Assembly: GCF_002953715.1 (NCBI RefSeq) | Contig: NZ_CP025015.1 | Location: 248,001-312,000 of the forward strand | From: Rhizobium leguminosarum | GTDB taxonomy: Bacteria > Pseudomonadota > Alphaproteobacteria > Rhizobiales > Rhizobiaceae | Length of the DNA: 64,000 bases | Direction: 5' to 3' | Part shown: positions 33,791 to 43,427 of the stretch, piece after piece | Numbering within the stretch: the stretch's first letter is position 1 | How the letters are laid out: every line of letters begins with the position of its first letter | Made by a program: the position numbers and the translations under genes | The notes under the pieces: model-generated | Databases searched by the model: none | The model's input: the letters and a program-made list of their open reading frames with translations, nothing else | What the model was told of the DNA's origin: nothing

Positions 33791-33869
33791 CGATTCAAGA
33801 TTTCAGCGAAACCTTTTCGTAAACGAGTCAGCTACTTATGGGTAATTGCAAGCCTCACCGGGCGCTTAC

Positions 33870-34109
33870 CGGCAAACGGAGGACTACCTCGACAAGTTTG
33901 AGGCAGCCGTACGCAAGCATCCCGAGATCAGGGAATGCTATCTGATGACCGGTGGATCGGACTACATGCTCAGAGTTGATGTCGAGAATGCTGGGGCCTT
34001 CGAGCGCATACACAAAGAGGTTTTGTCCACCTTGCCTGGCGTCCTGCGTATCCATTCGAGCTTCTCGATCCGAGATGTCTTGGCGGCGCGCTCGAAGCAG
34101 AAACGATAG
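33870..34109 (+). pseudogene. lrp/asnC C-terminal fragment cut by the IS4-family element
   Basis: The sequence right after the IS end encodes QTEDYLDKFEAAVRKHPEIRECYLMTGGSDYMLRV and ends in a normal Lrp C-terminus (RIHSSFSIRDVLAARS). This is the ligand-sensing RAM domain; the HTH half is missing. The apparent start codon lies within the IS. The left flank of the IS does not contain the missing half, so it was deleted. Confidence 0.85.
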
Positions 34110-34395
34110 CATTTACGAGCTGTAATCCGCCGGTCGGGGAATGGCCGTAGCGGACGGCATAGCGAACTTTTTGCCAGCAGTGTCGGGGCTGAGCTTGACC
34201 GGTTCCTCTCAGATTGCCCGTAGCCTTGATCTATACGAACAGCCTTGCAGGTACTTCATCAACATGGACGCGGTGACATTGGCCATGTGGATTAGAGGCG
34301 GCATGGCCTCTCTGGCGAGATGGAAGATAGGCGTCTGTAAAAGCACGCCGCATGAGATGAAGGCCGCTTCTCGAACCGCTTAGGAACACTGTATC

Positions 34396-34860
34396 TTAAT
34401 CTTCGATCGGAAAGGCAAACCCAGCCTTCACACGGTCCATGACAACCATCGTCTTGAACCCCTTGATATCATTATTCTCATAGAAGAAGCGGCGCGTAAA
34501 CTGTTCGTAGTCTTCCATGTCCTTTGCGGTGACAACGAGCAGGAAGTCCGCGTCGCCGGTCACGTAGTAGCCGATCATCACTTCGCGTGTGTTTTTGATT
34601 GCTGCCTTAAAGCGATCGATAATGTCAGCCCTCTCCCGCTCAAGAGATACCAGGACGACGACCGTCACATGCCTGCCGACTGCCTTCGGGGACACGATTG
34701 AAACGTCAGCCTCGATGACGCCCTCGGCGCGCAGGCGCTTAAGGCGCCGCTGGCAGGCTGTAGGCGAAAGATGTGCTCGTTCGGCCAGTTCCTCGGACGT
34801 GAGCTTGTTGTTCTTTTGAACGGCGTTAAGTAGCGCGATATCCGCGCGATCGAGTTCCAT
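34396..34860 (-). CDS. Lrp/AsnC-family regulator (DoeX-like position)
   Basis: A 154-residue Lrp/AsnC regulator. The N-terminal HTH is LDRADIALLNAVQKNNKLTSEELAERAHLSPTACQRRLKRL; the C-terminal RAM domain contains VMIGYYVTGDADFLLVVTAKD. I chose the ATG at 34860 (MELDRADIALL); an in-frame extension to 34932 is possible. It is divergent from the aminotransferase-aldehyde dehydrogenase operon at 35047 and probably controls it in response to an amino acid. In ectoine/DABA catabolism clusters an Lrp-type regulator (DoeX/AsnC) occupies an equivalent position. Confidence 0.9.
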   Translation of the reverse strand: MELDRADIALLNAVQKNNKLTSEELAERAHLSPTACQRRLKRLRAEGVIEADVSIVSPKAVGRHVTVVVLVSLERERADIIDRFKAAIKNTREVMIGYYVTGDADFLLVVTAKDMEDYEQFTRRFFYENNDIKGFKTMVVMDRVKAGFAFPIED

Positions 34861-35046
34861 GGTCGGGAAATCCTGCAGTTCGCGTTCATATTCGCAGGAT
34901 TCCTGCATAGACTGCATCATATCCGCCGTCAATCTGCATCAGTTTGGCTGCACATTGCCGTCATCAAATATAGATGCGGGGAGTCAGGGGAGCATATCAC
35001 GCTGCCTTTAGCCGCTTCACATCATCGTGTTACGGAAGGGCTCACA

Positions 35047-36450
35047 ATGACCATCAACATTAAGGACATCGCCGAGAAGGACCGCAACTCGGTCCTGCAT
35101 CCGTTCACGCAGCTGAAGGACTTTGCCAGCGGCAAGCTTGGCGAGCCGACGATCGTCGAAACGGGGAAGGGAGTCCGCATCCAGGACGCCTACGGCAATC
35201 AGTTGATCGATGGCTTTGCCGGGCTTTACTGCGTCAATGTCGGCTACGGCCGCACCGAGGTAGCTGAGGCGATCTCGCGCCAAGCCTACCGGCTTGCCTA
35301 TTACCACTCTTATGCCGCTCACACGACTGACGAATTGGCGATCCTCTCTGACCGTCTGGTGAAGATGGCCCCGGGCAAGATGAGCAAGGTGTTCTACGGC
35401 ATGTCCGGTTCGGACGCCAACGAGACCCAGGCCAAGCTCGTCTGGTACTACAACAATCTGCGCGGCAAGCCCACGAAGAAGAAGATCATCTCACGCGAGC
35501 GCGGCTACCACGGTTGTAGTGTTGTTTCGGGTTCGATGACCGGCATGAGCTTCTACCACGACCATATGGACCTTCCCTTGGCGCAGATCACCCATACAGG
35601 CGTGCCGCACCATTACTGGGGTGCCAATCCTGGCGAGACTGAGCGGGAATTCTCCGCACGCCGGGCTGTCGAGCTCGACCAGCTCATCGAACAGCTTGGG
35701 CCTGACAATGTCGGCGGCTTCATCGCTGAACCAGTGCTTGGCACAGGCGGTATCACGCCGCCGCCGGAAGGTTATTGGGAGGCCATCCAGCCGGTGCTCA
35801 AGAAGCATGACGTGCTGTTGATCGCCGACGAAGTCATCACCGGTTTTGGCCGCACCGGTTCCATGTTCGGATCGCAGCATTATGGTATCGAGCCGGACTT
35901 GATCACGGTCGCCAAGGGCCTGACGTCTGCCTACTTCCCGCTCTCGGCTGCGATCGTCGGCGAGAAGGTTTATAAGGTGCTGGAAGACGGAGCCGACAGG
36001 GTCGGTGCCTTCTCGCATGGCTATACCTATTCCGGCCATCCGATCGGCGCAGCCGCGGCCAACGCCGTACTCGACATCGTTGAGAAGGAAGATCTGCCGG
36101 GGAATGCCCGCGATGTTGGCGCCTATTTCCAGGCGCAGATCAAGGAAAAATTCGCGCAATTGCCGATCGTCGGCGAGGTGCGTGGTGTTGGCCTGATGGG
36201 TGCAATCGAGTTCGTCGGCGACCGCGAGAGCAAGACCCGTTTCGATCCGTCGCTGAAGGTGGGTGCACGTGTCTCGAAGGCAGCTCGCGACGGCGGTCTG
36301 ATCGCCCGTGCGATGCCGCATGGCGACATCCTCGGCTTCGCACCGCCGCTGGTCACCACCAAGGAAGAGATCGACGAGATCGTCTCGATTGCCGAGAAGG
36401 CAGTGCGCTCGGTCATGGACGACCTGGTGCGCGACGGCCAGAAGCTCTGA
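35047..36450 (+). CDS. Class III aminotransferase, DoeD/omega-amino acid type
   Basis: A 467-residue PLP aminotransferase. Recognisable are the N-terminal HPFTQLKDFASGKLGEP, SGSDANETQAKLVWYYNN, the PLP-ring aspartate in IADEVITGFGRTGSMFG and the Schiff-base lysine in ITVAKGLTSAYFPLSA. The family uses putrescine, beta-alanine, GABA or diaminobutyrate as amino donors with pyruvate or 2-oxoglutarate. Together with the Lrp regulator and the downstream aldehyde dehydrogenase it resembles doeD of ectoine catabolism, where DABA becomes aspartate semialdehyde. Substrate assignment is inference. ATG at 35047 preceded by GGAAGGG. Confidence 0.88.
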   Translation: MTINIKDIAEKDRNSVLHPFTQLKDFASGKLGEPTIVETGKGVRIQDAYGNQLIDGFAGLYCVNVGYGRTEVAEAISRQAYRLAYYHSYAAHTTDELAILSDRLVKMAPGKMSKVFYGMSGSDANETQAKLVWYYNNLRGKPTKKKIISRERGYHGCSVVSGSMTGMSFYHDHMDLPLAQITHTGVPHHYWGANPGETEREFSARRAVELDQLIEQLGPDNVGGFIAEPVLGTGGITPPPEGYWEAIQPVLKKHDVLLIADEVITGFGRTGSMFGSQHYGIEPDLITVAKGLTSAYFPLSAAIVGEKVYKVLEDGADRVGAFSHGYTYSGHPIGAAAANAVLDIVEKEDLPGNARDVGAYFQAQIKEKFAQLPIVGEVRGVGLMGAIEFVGDRESKTRFDPSLKVGARVSKAARDGGLIARAMPHGDILGFAPPLVTTKEEIDEIVSIAEKAVRSVMDDLVRDGQKL

Positions 36451-36618
36451 CCGAGAGCGGCTTGCGTTTTCCAGGCCATCGCTGAACAGCCAGTCGCAAT
36501 CAGATTGTCGTTGTCGACCACATCAAGTGGGCACAGGGTGGGGATAAGACCTCACCTTGCCCGAAGACCATACCCGCCGCTCATGCCGGCGCTTCATCAG
36601 GGAAAGGGAAGTTGGCCT

Positions 36619-38028
36619 ATGACCGCTGCCAAACTTCATATCAAAGCGGGCCTGCCGCCCATATCTGTTTACAGTCCGTTTGACGGCTCTCTGATCGGAT
36701 CGATCGACACAACGGAGGCATCCGACGTCGACGAACTCATCGCTCGTGCCCGTCGCGGGGCCGAACTCTCGCGCAACCTGCCGCGGCACAAGCGGGCAAG
36801 CATCCTCGAAGGTGCTGCACAACTTATCGAGCGCCGCCGCGATGCCTTTGCCGAGACCATCGCACGCGAAGCCGGAAAGACGATCGTTCAGGCACGCAAG
36901 GAAGTCAGTCGCTGCGTCAATACGCTAAAACTCTCTGCCGAGGAAGCAAAGCGCAATGCAGGCGAGATCATCCCCTTCGATGCATTTGCCGGATCAGAAC
37001 AGCGCCAGGGTTGGTTCACGCGGGAACCGCTCGGTATCATCACCGCTATCACGCCATATAACGATCCGCTGAACCTGGTCGCGCACAAGCTCGGTCCGGC
37101 GATCGCAGGCGGCAACGCAGTGCTACTGAAGCCGTCGAGTTTGACGCCGTTCTCCGCCGTCAATCTCGTCGATGCCCTCTTGGAAGCCGGCCTTCCACGC
37201 GATGTCATCACCATTGTTCACGGTGACAGGGAACTGGTCACTGCCTTGATCACATCCCGAGATGTCCGCATGGTGTCGTTTACCGGTGGATTTGCCACCG
37301 GCGAAGCCATTAGCCGCGCGGCGGGGCTTAAGAAGCTGGCAATGGAATTGGGCGGCAACGCCCCCGTCATCGTGATGAGTGACTGCAACTTTGATAAAGC
37401 GGTCGAGGGCTGCGTCTCCGGCGCGTTCTGGGCGGCTGGCCAAAACTGCATCGGCGCCCAGCGCATCCTGGTGCAGGCGGCTCTTTATGAGCGGTTCCGA
37501 GATGCCTTCGTCGCTGGGACCAAAAAGCTCAAGGCCGGCGATCCGTTGCGCGGCGACACCGATGTCGGCCCGATGATCTCGGCGCAATCGGCCGAGCGGA
37601 CCGAAGCTGCTGTCAATGACGCGATTGCCGCTGGAGCGACGCTGCTCTGCGGTCATCGTCGCGAAGGCTCGCTTTATCATCCAACGGTGCTCGAAGGCAC
37701 GCCGCGAACTTGCGGGCTATGGAGTGAGGAAGTGTTCGCGCCTGTTGTCATGCTGGCTCCGTTCGAGACCATAGGTGAAGCCATCGAGATTGCCAATGAT
37801 CCCGAATACAGCCTGCATGCCGGTATCTTCACCAACGATCTCAACGTCGCGCTCGACGCAGCAAACAGGATTGAGGCAGGCGGTGTGATGATCAACGATA
37901 GCTCCGATTACCGGTTCGATGCCATGCCCTTTGGCGGCTTCAAATACGGCAGCATGGGCCGCGAAGGCGTTCGCTTTGCCTACGAGGACATGACCCAGCC
38001 AAAGGTCGTTTGTATCAATCGCGGATGA
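36619..38028 (+). CDS. NAD(P)-dependent aldehyde dehydrogenase, DoeC-like
   Basis: A 469-residue aldehyde dehydrogenase. Catalytic glutamate in MELGGNAPVIV and catalytic cysteine in AAGQNCIGAQRI; cofactor loop in SFTGGFATGEAI. I chose the ATG at 36619 (MTAAKLHIKAG); the frame from 36505 covers the gap after the aminotransferase gene. It would oxidise the semialdehyde formed by the upstream transaminase. If the substrate is aspartate semialdehyde the product is aspartate, which the next gene can convert to fumarate. The alternative is succinate semialdehyde from GABA. Confidence 0.9.
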   Translation: MTAAKLHIKAGLPPISVYSPFDGSLIGSIDTTEASDVDELIARARRGAELSRNLPRHKRASILEGAAQLIERRRDAFAETIAREAGKTIVQARKEVSRCVNTLKLSAEEAKRNAGEIIPFDAFAGSEQRQGWFTREPLGIITAITPYNDPLNLVAHKLGPAIAGGNAVLLKPSSLTPFSAVNLVDALLEAGLPRDVITIVHGDRELVTALITSRDVRMVSFTGGFATGEAISRAAGLKKLAMELGGNAPVIVMSDCNFDKAVEGCVSGAFWAAGQNCIGAQRILVQAALYERFRDAFVAGTKKLKAGDPLRGDTDVGPMISAQSAERTEAAVNDAIAAGATLLCGHRREGSLYHPTVLEGTPRTCGLWSEEVFAPVVMLAPFETIGEAIEIANDPEYSLHAGIFTNDLNVALDAANRIEAGGVMINDSSDYRFDAMPFGGFKYGSMGREGVRFAYEDMTQPKVVCINRG

Positions 38029-38109
38029 CAATTGGCGCTAGAACTGGCGCTGAGTTTTTCGTGATCCTGGGCTACCCGAGGCAACGCCGCCTGAACAATC
38101 GAGGCAACA

Positions 38110-39411
38110 ATGTCTAATGACACTCGTATCGAACACGATCCCCTTGGCCCGGTGAGCGTGCCGGCAGATCGATATTATGGCGCTCAGACGGCCAGAGCGC
38201 TCGCTAACTTCCCGATCTCGGGCATTCCGATCAAAAGCATGCCGTCCGTCATACAGGCACTCGCCCACGTAAAGATGGCTGCTGCACAGGCGAATTGTGA
38301 CGAGGGATTACTGCCAAGCGAAAAGCGAGACGCGATCGTGCTGGCTTGCCAGGAAGTGCTGGCGGGCAGGCACCACGAAGAATTTCTCGTCGACGTATTT
38401 CAGGGTGGAGCGGGCACTTCCACCAACATGAACATGAACGAGGTATTGGCAAATCGTGCGAGCGAACTGCTGGGTGGGTTCAGGGGCGAGGGGCGTCTGG
38501 TTCATCCAAATGACGACGTCAACCGATCCCAATCAACAAACGATGCATACGCGACTGCCGTCCGGCTTTCCGTGATCCCAGCTAGCCGCCAACTGCGCGA
38601 TGCGCTCGCCGATCTCGCCGCGGCCCTTAATCGCAAGGCGAAAGAGTTTGCAGATATCAGCAAGCTCGGGCGAACCCAATTGCAGGACGCTGTTCCGATG
38701 ACGCTTGGACAGGAGTTTGCAGCGTTCGCGACGACGCTTTTGGAAGACTGTGACCGTCTTGACGAGACAGAGCGGCTGTTTCTGGAGGTCAACCTCGGCG
38801 GTACAGCAATCGGAACCGGGGTCGCAGCCACCCCATCCTACCGACAGCGCGCGATCGAGAATTTATCCCGCAACATGCAATTGCCAGTGGTCGGATCAAA
38901 AGACCTGCTGGAGGCAAGTTGGGACATGGGCGCATTCATGCTTCACATGGGGCTTTTGAAGCGAACTGCGGCGAAGCTTTCGAAGATCGCGAATGATTTT
39001 CGGCTCCTGTCAAGCGGCCCGCGCGGGGGTATCGGCGAGATTGTGCTACCATCCCTTCAACCGGGTTCTTCGTTGATGCCTGGGAAGGTCAACCCGGTTG
39101 CTGCAGAAGCACTGAACCAAGTCTGTTTTTATGTATATGGCATGGATACGACGGTCGGCATGGCTGCCGAAGCAGGGCAGCTTCAGCTGAACGCCATGGA
39201 GCCGGTGATCATTTTCAGTATCCACAACGCCATGGAGCTCCTTAAGCAAGCGATCGGGACATTTACGAGAACATGCGCCGAAGGGGTTCAGGCGAACGCT
39301 GCACAGTGTGAAGCCAACCTCAAGAATAGCACGGCGTTCGCAACAGAACTTGTGACGTCGATTGGCTACGAGGCAGCGGCCGAAATCGTGAAAGCACGAT
39401 TGGCGAGTTGA
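38110..39411 (+). CDS. aspA: Aspartate ammonia-lyase (aspartase), C-terminally shortened
   Basis: A 433-residue member of the fumarase/aspartase family that splits aspartate into fumarate and ammonia. The signature SSLMPGKVNPVAAEALNQ (about residue 320) is complete, as are GGAGTSTNMNMNEVLANRA and the TQLQDAVPMTLGQEF segment. Family members usually reach about 470 residues; here the protein stops after AAEIVKARLAS, so 30-40 C-terminal residues are missing. Active-site parts are present, and activity may be altered. It follows the aldehyde dehydrogenase gene by 81 bp and would complete a route into the TCA cycle. Confidence 0.88.
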   Translation: MSNDTRIEHDPLGPVSVPADRYYGAQTARALANFPISGIPIKSMPSVIQALAHVKMAAAQANCDEGLLPSEKRDAIVLACQEVLAGRHHEEFLVDVFQGGAGTSTNMNMNEVLANRASELLGGFRGEGRLVHPNDDVNRSQSTNDAYATAVRLSVIPASRQLRDALADLAAALNRKAKEFADISKLGRTQLQDAVPMTLGQEFAAFATTLLEDCDRLDETERLFLEVNLGGTAIGTGVAATPSYRQRAIENLSRNMQLPVVGSKDLLEASWDMGAFMLHMGLLKRTAAKLSKIANDFRLLSSGPRGGIGEIVLPSLQPGSSLMPGKVNPVAAEALNQVCFYVYGMDTTVGMAAEAGQLQLNAMEPVIIFSIHNAMELLKQAIGTFTRTCAEGVQANAAQCEANLKNSTAFATELVTSIGYEAAAEIVKARLAS

Positions 39412-39705
39412 TTTCTCCGCAAGGAATACATTGGAGTTTCCCCGCCCTCCGGGGCGAACTGGCTGTCGTCGAATCCGCTTCGGCGGCAGCCATCTTTTTA
39501 GGATGGGCTGACAACGTGGCTTGGCGGACAGCTGGCGATGTGTGCCAGAATTTGGCTCTGCCACCTATCACGCATTGCTTTGTGAGGACTGATCCGGACC
39601 TCCGACTACGGGGCGTACAGGCCGCATGTTCGGCATGCCGGGCAGGATGAGAGACAGTTCATTGACTTTACAATTCAACGAACGAACGACATTGAGGATA
39701 GATTC

Positions 39706-40968
39706 ATGACGGAAAAGCTGGCGGTTAATTCTGGGCATGATGATAATGGACCGGTTCAGCCAGGCCTCCACGACGTCGATGGCTGCGTTGAGACAAACGT
39801 CGCAGATGGCTTCACGCTGGTGGCTGTTGGCGACCTGATCGTCACGCGACCGCTCACAAAAGGTCACCATCCAGGGTTCAGTGAGGTCGTCGAGATCCTG
39901 CGCAACGCTGACGCCACTTTCGGGAATATGGAAACCAATATCCTCGACATCCGGTCGTTCAAAGGAAGCCCACAGGCGGAGCACGGTGGTGCCAATCACG
40001 TCAGCCTGCCAGATCTCGGGCCTGATCTGAAGTCCATGGGCTTTAACTTGGTGAGCTATGCCAACAATCATACCTTCGAATGGGGAGTTGAGGGCATGCG
40101 CGAGACATGCCGAGCGCTCGGTCAGAATGGAATTGTCTACGCTGGAGTTGGCGAAAACTTGGCAAAAGCTGGTGCTGCGCGTTTCCTGGAGACCCCGCGC
40201 GGTCGGGTAGCGCTGATATCATGTGCGTCGACGTTTACCCCAATGTCGCGTGCATGCGATCCGGCCGGTGAGGCACCGGGCCGACCTGGGCTTAATCCCC
40301 TTCGTCTCGAAGAACGGATTGTCGTTACTCCTCCAATGTTTGAAAGTCTACGACAAGTGCGTAACGCATTGCCGAACTATCGGCCAGGTGAAAGCAATTC
40401 AACTTCTCTTAAGCTGGCTGGAGCGACGTACACGACCGGCGAGAACGGAGGCTACAGCTACCGACCCAACCCAATCGACGTCGCCAACGTCCTGCGCAAC
40501 ACTCGGCAGGGAAAGCAGTTCGCCGATTTCTGTATCGTCACCAATCATGGCCATGAGCCGGGCAATTGGAGCCAGCAGCCTCCCGATTATGAACAAGCGT
40601 TTGCACGTCAGATGATTGATGCCGGGGCCGACGCATACATCGTTCATGGACCGCACCAATTGAGGGGCATCGAGATCTACAAGGGTCGGCCGATCTTCTA
40701 CAGCGTCGGCAACTTCATAATGGATGACCTCTGGACACCGGTCGGCGCCGACATGTTCGCCGCATACGGCAAGGATCCGCGAACTGACACCGATGCGGAA
40801 GTGACGCTGGCAGAAATGGCAGAAGGATATGAGACGGACGCGGGTTTTTCTGACCCGATATTCCACGAAAGCGTCATTGCAGTGAGCCGGTTTGAAAATA
40901 ATCAGCTCGCGCAAACGCGGTTGTATCGTAAGCGCGTAGGCCATCCCACGTATCTTTCGGACTGCTGA
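39706..40968 (+). CDS. CapA-family protein, 5' part, interrupted by IS66
   Basis: A CapA/metallophosphatase-like protein. TLVAVGDLIVTRPL begins the domain; ATFGNMETNI, SYANNHTFEWGVEGM, IVTNHGHEPG and IVHGPHQLRGIEIYKGRPIFYSVGNF are the CapA motifs. Native sequence ends at codon 407 (LY, 40926); the last 14 residues up to the stop at 40968 are encoded by the IS66 end. Joining 40927 to 43444 restores a 460-residue protein. CapA proteins are known from poly-gamma-glutamate export or synthesis, but many are stand-alone with unknown role. It lies 294 bp after aspA. Confidence 0.85.
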   Translation: MTEKLAVNSGHDDNGPVQPGLHDVDGCVETNVADGFTLVAVGDLIVTRPLTKGHHPGFSEVVEILRNADATFGNMETNILDIRSFKGSPQAEHGGANHVSLPDLGPDLKSMGFNLVSYANNHTFEWGVEGMRETCRALGQNGIVYAGVGENLAKAGAARFLETPRGRVALISCASTFTPMSRACDPAGEAPGRPGLNPLRLEERIVVTPPMFESLRQVRNALPNYRPGESNSTSLKLAGATYTTGENGGYSYRPNPIDVANVLRNTRQGKQFADFCIVTNHGHEPGNWSQQPPDYEQAFARQMIDAGADAYIVHGPHQLRGIEIYKGRPIFYSVGNFIMDDLWTPVGADMFAAYGKDPRTDTDAEVTLAEMAEGYETDAGFSDPIFHESVIAVSRFENNQLAQTRLYRKRVGHPTYLSDC

Positions 40969-41004
40969 TCAGCGATTTTCTGCATGAATCATGCGGAGAA
41001 TCCT

Positions 41005-41391
41005 ATGAGCGATACTGTGAATCACCATCGAACCTTTGAGGTTTTGACGGCTGAGCCCGTGCGACAAAGACGCAAGCCCCGGGAATGGTCGGATGACGAA
41101 AAGACGCGGATCGTCGCCGCGGCGCTGCAGCCTGGGGCCAATGTCTCGGCGGTTGCCCGGTCTGAAGGCTTGGATCCCTCGCAGCTTTATGGGTGGCGTC
41201 GCAAGGCACTGGCATCGGGAGTTGTTGCGCCGCTGACGGAGGAAACGGGCAAGCAGATCAAGTTCGCGCGCGTTGAAACGGTAAGCAGCGGCTCGGTAGA
41301 TATTGTCATTGCAGATATGGTGGTGCGCGTCGGCGGCGATTTTGACCCCGATCACCTGGTGAAGGTTCTGCGGGCGGTTCGCAAGGCATGA
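41005..41391 (+). CDS. tnpA: IS66 TnpA (accessory protein)
   Basis: A 128-residue protein with a transposase-type HTH: RKPREWSDDEKTRIVAAALQPGANVSAVARSEGLDPSQLYGWRRKAL. This is the OrfA of IS66 elements, needed for transposition. The ATG at 41005 has GGAGAATCCT upstream; an in-frame ATG at 40984 is also possible. It overlaps tnpB by 4 nt. Confidence 0.93.
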   Translation: MSDTVNHHRTFEVLTAEPVRQRRKPREWSDDEKTRIVAAALQPGANVSAVARSEGLDPSQLYGWRRKALASGVVAPLTEETGKQIKFARVETVSSGSVDIVIADMVVRVGGDFDPDHLVKVLRAVRKA

Positions 41392-41732
41392 TCGCGTCTG
41401 GTGTTGTGGTCTATGTGTCGTGCCAGCCAGTCGACTTCCGCAAGGGGTCCGCGTCTTTGATGGCGCTGGTGCGCGATGGCGGTCTCGATCCCTTCAATGG
41501 CGCGCTTTACGTCTTCCGGTCGAAACGGGCAGACAAAATTAAGATCGCGTGGTGGGATGGCAGCGGGGTCTGCCTCTATTTGAAAACCCTGGAAGATCAA
41601 GGCTTCTGCTGGCCGGGCATATCGGCGGCACGGATACGTCTTGACCATTCTCAGCTCATGGCGTTGCTGGCCGGAATGGATTGGAAAAAGATCCGCCCGA
41701 CCAAGGTCAGGCGACCCTTGTTGACGGGCTGA
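41388..41732 (+). CDS. tnpB: IS66 TnpB (Orf2)
   Basis: A 114-residue protein matching IS66 Orf2: VSCQPVDFRKGSASLMALV, GALYVFRSKRADKIKIAWWDG and GVCLYLKTLEDQGFCWP. Its precise role in transposition is unknown. ATGA overlap with tnpA indicates translational coupling. Confidence 0.93.
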   Translation: MIASGVVVYVSCQPVDFRKGSASLMALVRDGGLDPFNGALYVFRSKRADKIKIAWWDGSGVCLYLKTLEDQGFCWPGISAARIRLDHSQLMALLAGMDWKKIRPTKVRRPLLTG

Positions 41733-41807
41733 CAGCGCCTGCGGCAAGATGAATCATGCCGCTGTAATGGTTGGGAAAACGGCTGTTTTTGTGCTCTACT
41801 CATTCCC

Positions 41808-43427
41808 ATGGATTTGCCCCTTCACGACCTGCCGGACGACGTTGACGCGCTGAAAGCGATGGTTCTTGCGCTGGCCCGCGAACAGGCCGCGAAGGAAGCC
41901 CGGCTTGTCACCGCGGCAGCCGAGATCGCCCGGTTGGAAGCGGTGGAGAAGAGTGCCAACGAGCGGATTGCCAACCTCACATCGATCCTGAAGGTTCTGC
42001 AGCGCACCCAACACGGCACCCGTTCCGAGCGACTGCGCCTTGGCGTCAATGACGAGCAGGTGTCCTTTGCCTTCGAGGAAGTCGAGACCGGCCTTTCGGC
42101 AATCCAGAGCGAGCTTGATTACGCGGCCAAAGACAAGCCGAAACGAGCACCACGTCCGCGCAAGGGTTTTGCCGCTCATCTCGAACGCATCGAGGAAGTG
42201 ATCGAGCCAGAGATCCCGGCCGGCTGCGAGGGGCTGGAAAAGGTCCTGATCGGTGAGGATCGCTCCGAACGATTGGATGTCGTGCCGCCTCAGTTCAGGG
42301 TCATCGTGACGCGTCGCCCCAAATATGCCTTCCGGGGCAACGATGGCGTGATCCAGGCTTTGGCACCGGCACACATCATTGAAAGTGGCCTGCCAACAGA
42401 ACGGCTGCTCGCCTATATCGCCGTCTCCAAATACGCCGACGGCCTTCCGCTTTACCGGCAGGAGGCAATCTATCTACGCGACGGTGTCGAGATCAGCCGA
42501 TCGTTGATGGCCCAGTGGATGGGGCATCTGGGCTTCGAACTGCAGATATGCGCCGACTACATTCTTGAGCGCGTCAAGGAGGGCGACAGGGTCTTCGCCG
42601 ACGAGACGACATTGCCTACCCTCGCACCGGGTTCGGGCAAGACGACGAAAGCCTGGCTTTGGGCCTATGCTCGCGATGATAGACCCTTTGGTGGAACCAG
42701 TCCGCCGATGGTGGCCTATCGGTTTGAGGATAGTAGGGGCGCAGATTGCGTGGCGCATCATCTCTCCGGGTTCAACGGCATCCTGCAAGTTGACGGATAC
42801 TCGGCCTATACCAGTCTGGCCAAGACGCGTGCCAAAGCCGGCAGCAATGAAACGATCCAGCTCGCAGGGTGCTGGGCGCATCTTCGCCGCAAGTTTTACG
42901 ATCTTCACATCAGCGGTGTCTCCAAGGCCGCAACGGACACGATCGTCGCGATGACCGAGTTGTGGGGCATCGAAGATGAGGCCCGCGGTCGGGATGCCGA
43001 CAGCCGCTCCACGCTGCGTCAGAAGAAGTCGGTGACCATCGTCGCCAACCTCTTCGATCTTTGGGAAAAGGAACTGGGCAAGGTCTCTGGCAAGTCCAAG
43101 ACCGCCGAAGCTATCCGCTACGCGCTCACCCGGCGCGAAGCACTGGAGCGCTTCCTGACGGACGGCCGGATCGAAATTGACTCCAATATCGTCGAGCGCG
43201 CAATCAGGCCCCAAACGATCACGAGGAAGAACAGTCTATTCGCCGGTAGCGAGGGCGGTGGACGGACATGGGCGACGCTGGCCACGCTTCTCCAGACGGC
43301 CAAAATGAACAATGTTGACCCGCTCGACTGGCTCTCCCAGACATTGACCCGCATCGCTAAAGGCTGGCCAGTATCCGAGCTCGAGGCGCTTATGCCATGG
43401 AACTTCAGGCCTGACGCCATCAGCTAA
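41808..43427 (+). CDS. tnpC: IS66 TnpC transposase
   Basis: A 539-residue DDE transposase. An N-terminal coiled coil (about residues 20-65) is followed by a zinc-finger-like region that has lost most of the usual cysteines (IPAGCEGLEKVLIGEDRSE, PKYAFRG). The catalytic core has FADETTLPTLAPGSG, LQVDGYSAYTSL and IEIDSNIVERAIRP, providing the DDE residues. It ends 8 bp before the right end of the element. Confidence 0.95.
   Translation: MDLPLHDLPDDVDALKAMVLALAREQAAKEARLVTAAAEIARLEAVEKSANERIANLTSILKVLQRTQHGTRSERLRLGVNDEQVSFAFEEVETGLSAIQSELDYAAKDKPKRAPRPRKGFAAHLERIEEVIEPEIPAGCEGLEKVLIGEDRSERLDVVPPQFRVIVTRRPKYAFRGNDGVIQALAPAHIIESGLPTERLLAYIAVSKYADGLPLYRQEAIYLRDGVEISRSLMAQWMGHLGFELQICADYILERVKEGDRVFADETTLPTLAPGSGKTTKAWLWAYARDDRPFGGTSPPMVAYRFEDSRGADCVAHHLSGFNGILQVDGYSAYTSLAKTRAKAGSNETIQLAGCWAHLRRKFYDLHISGVSKAATDTIVAMTELWGIEDEARGRDADSRSTLRQKKSVTIVANLFDLWEKELGKVSGKSKTAEAIRYALTRREALERFLTDGRIEIDSNIVERAIRPQTITRKNSLFAGSEGGGRTWATLATLLQTAKMNNVDPLDWLSQTLTRIAKGWPVSELEALMPWNFRPDAIS

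Larger units (their letters stand above)
32269..33869 (-). mobile_element. Complete IS4-family insertion sequence with about 30-bp terminal inverted repeats
   Basis: The left end GTAAGCATCCGGTGAAGCTT... (from 32269) and the reverse complement of the right end GTAAGCGCCCGGTGAGGCTT... (to 33869) match at 27 of 30 positions, including a shared GCTTGCAATTACCC. The element is 1601 bp with one transposase gene. The flanks (…CTCTAAAAC and CGGCAAACG…) show no target duplication, so a deletion or recombination at one end is likely. It directly abuts a truncated lrp gene on the right. Confidence 0.85.
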
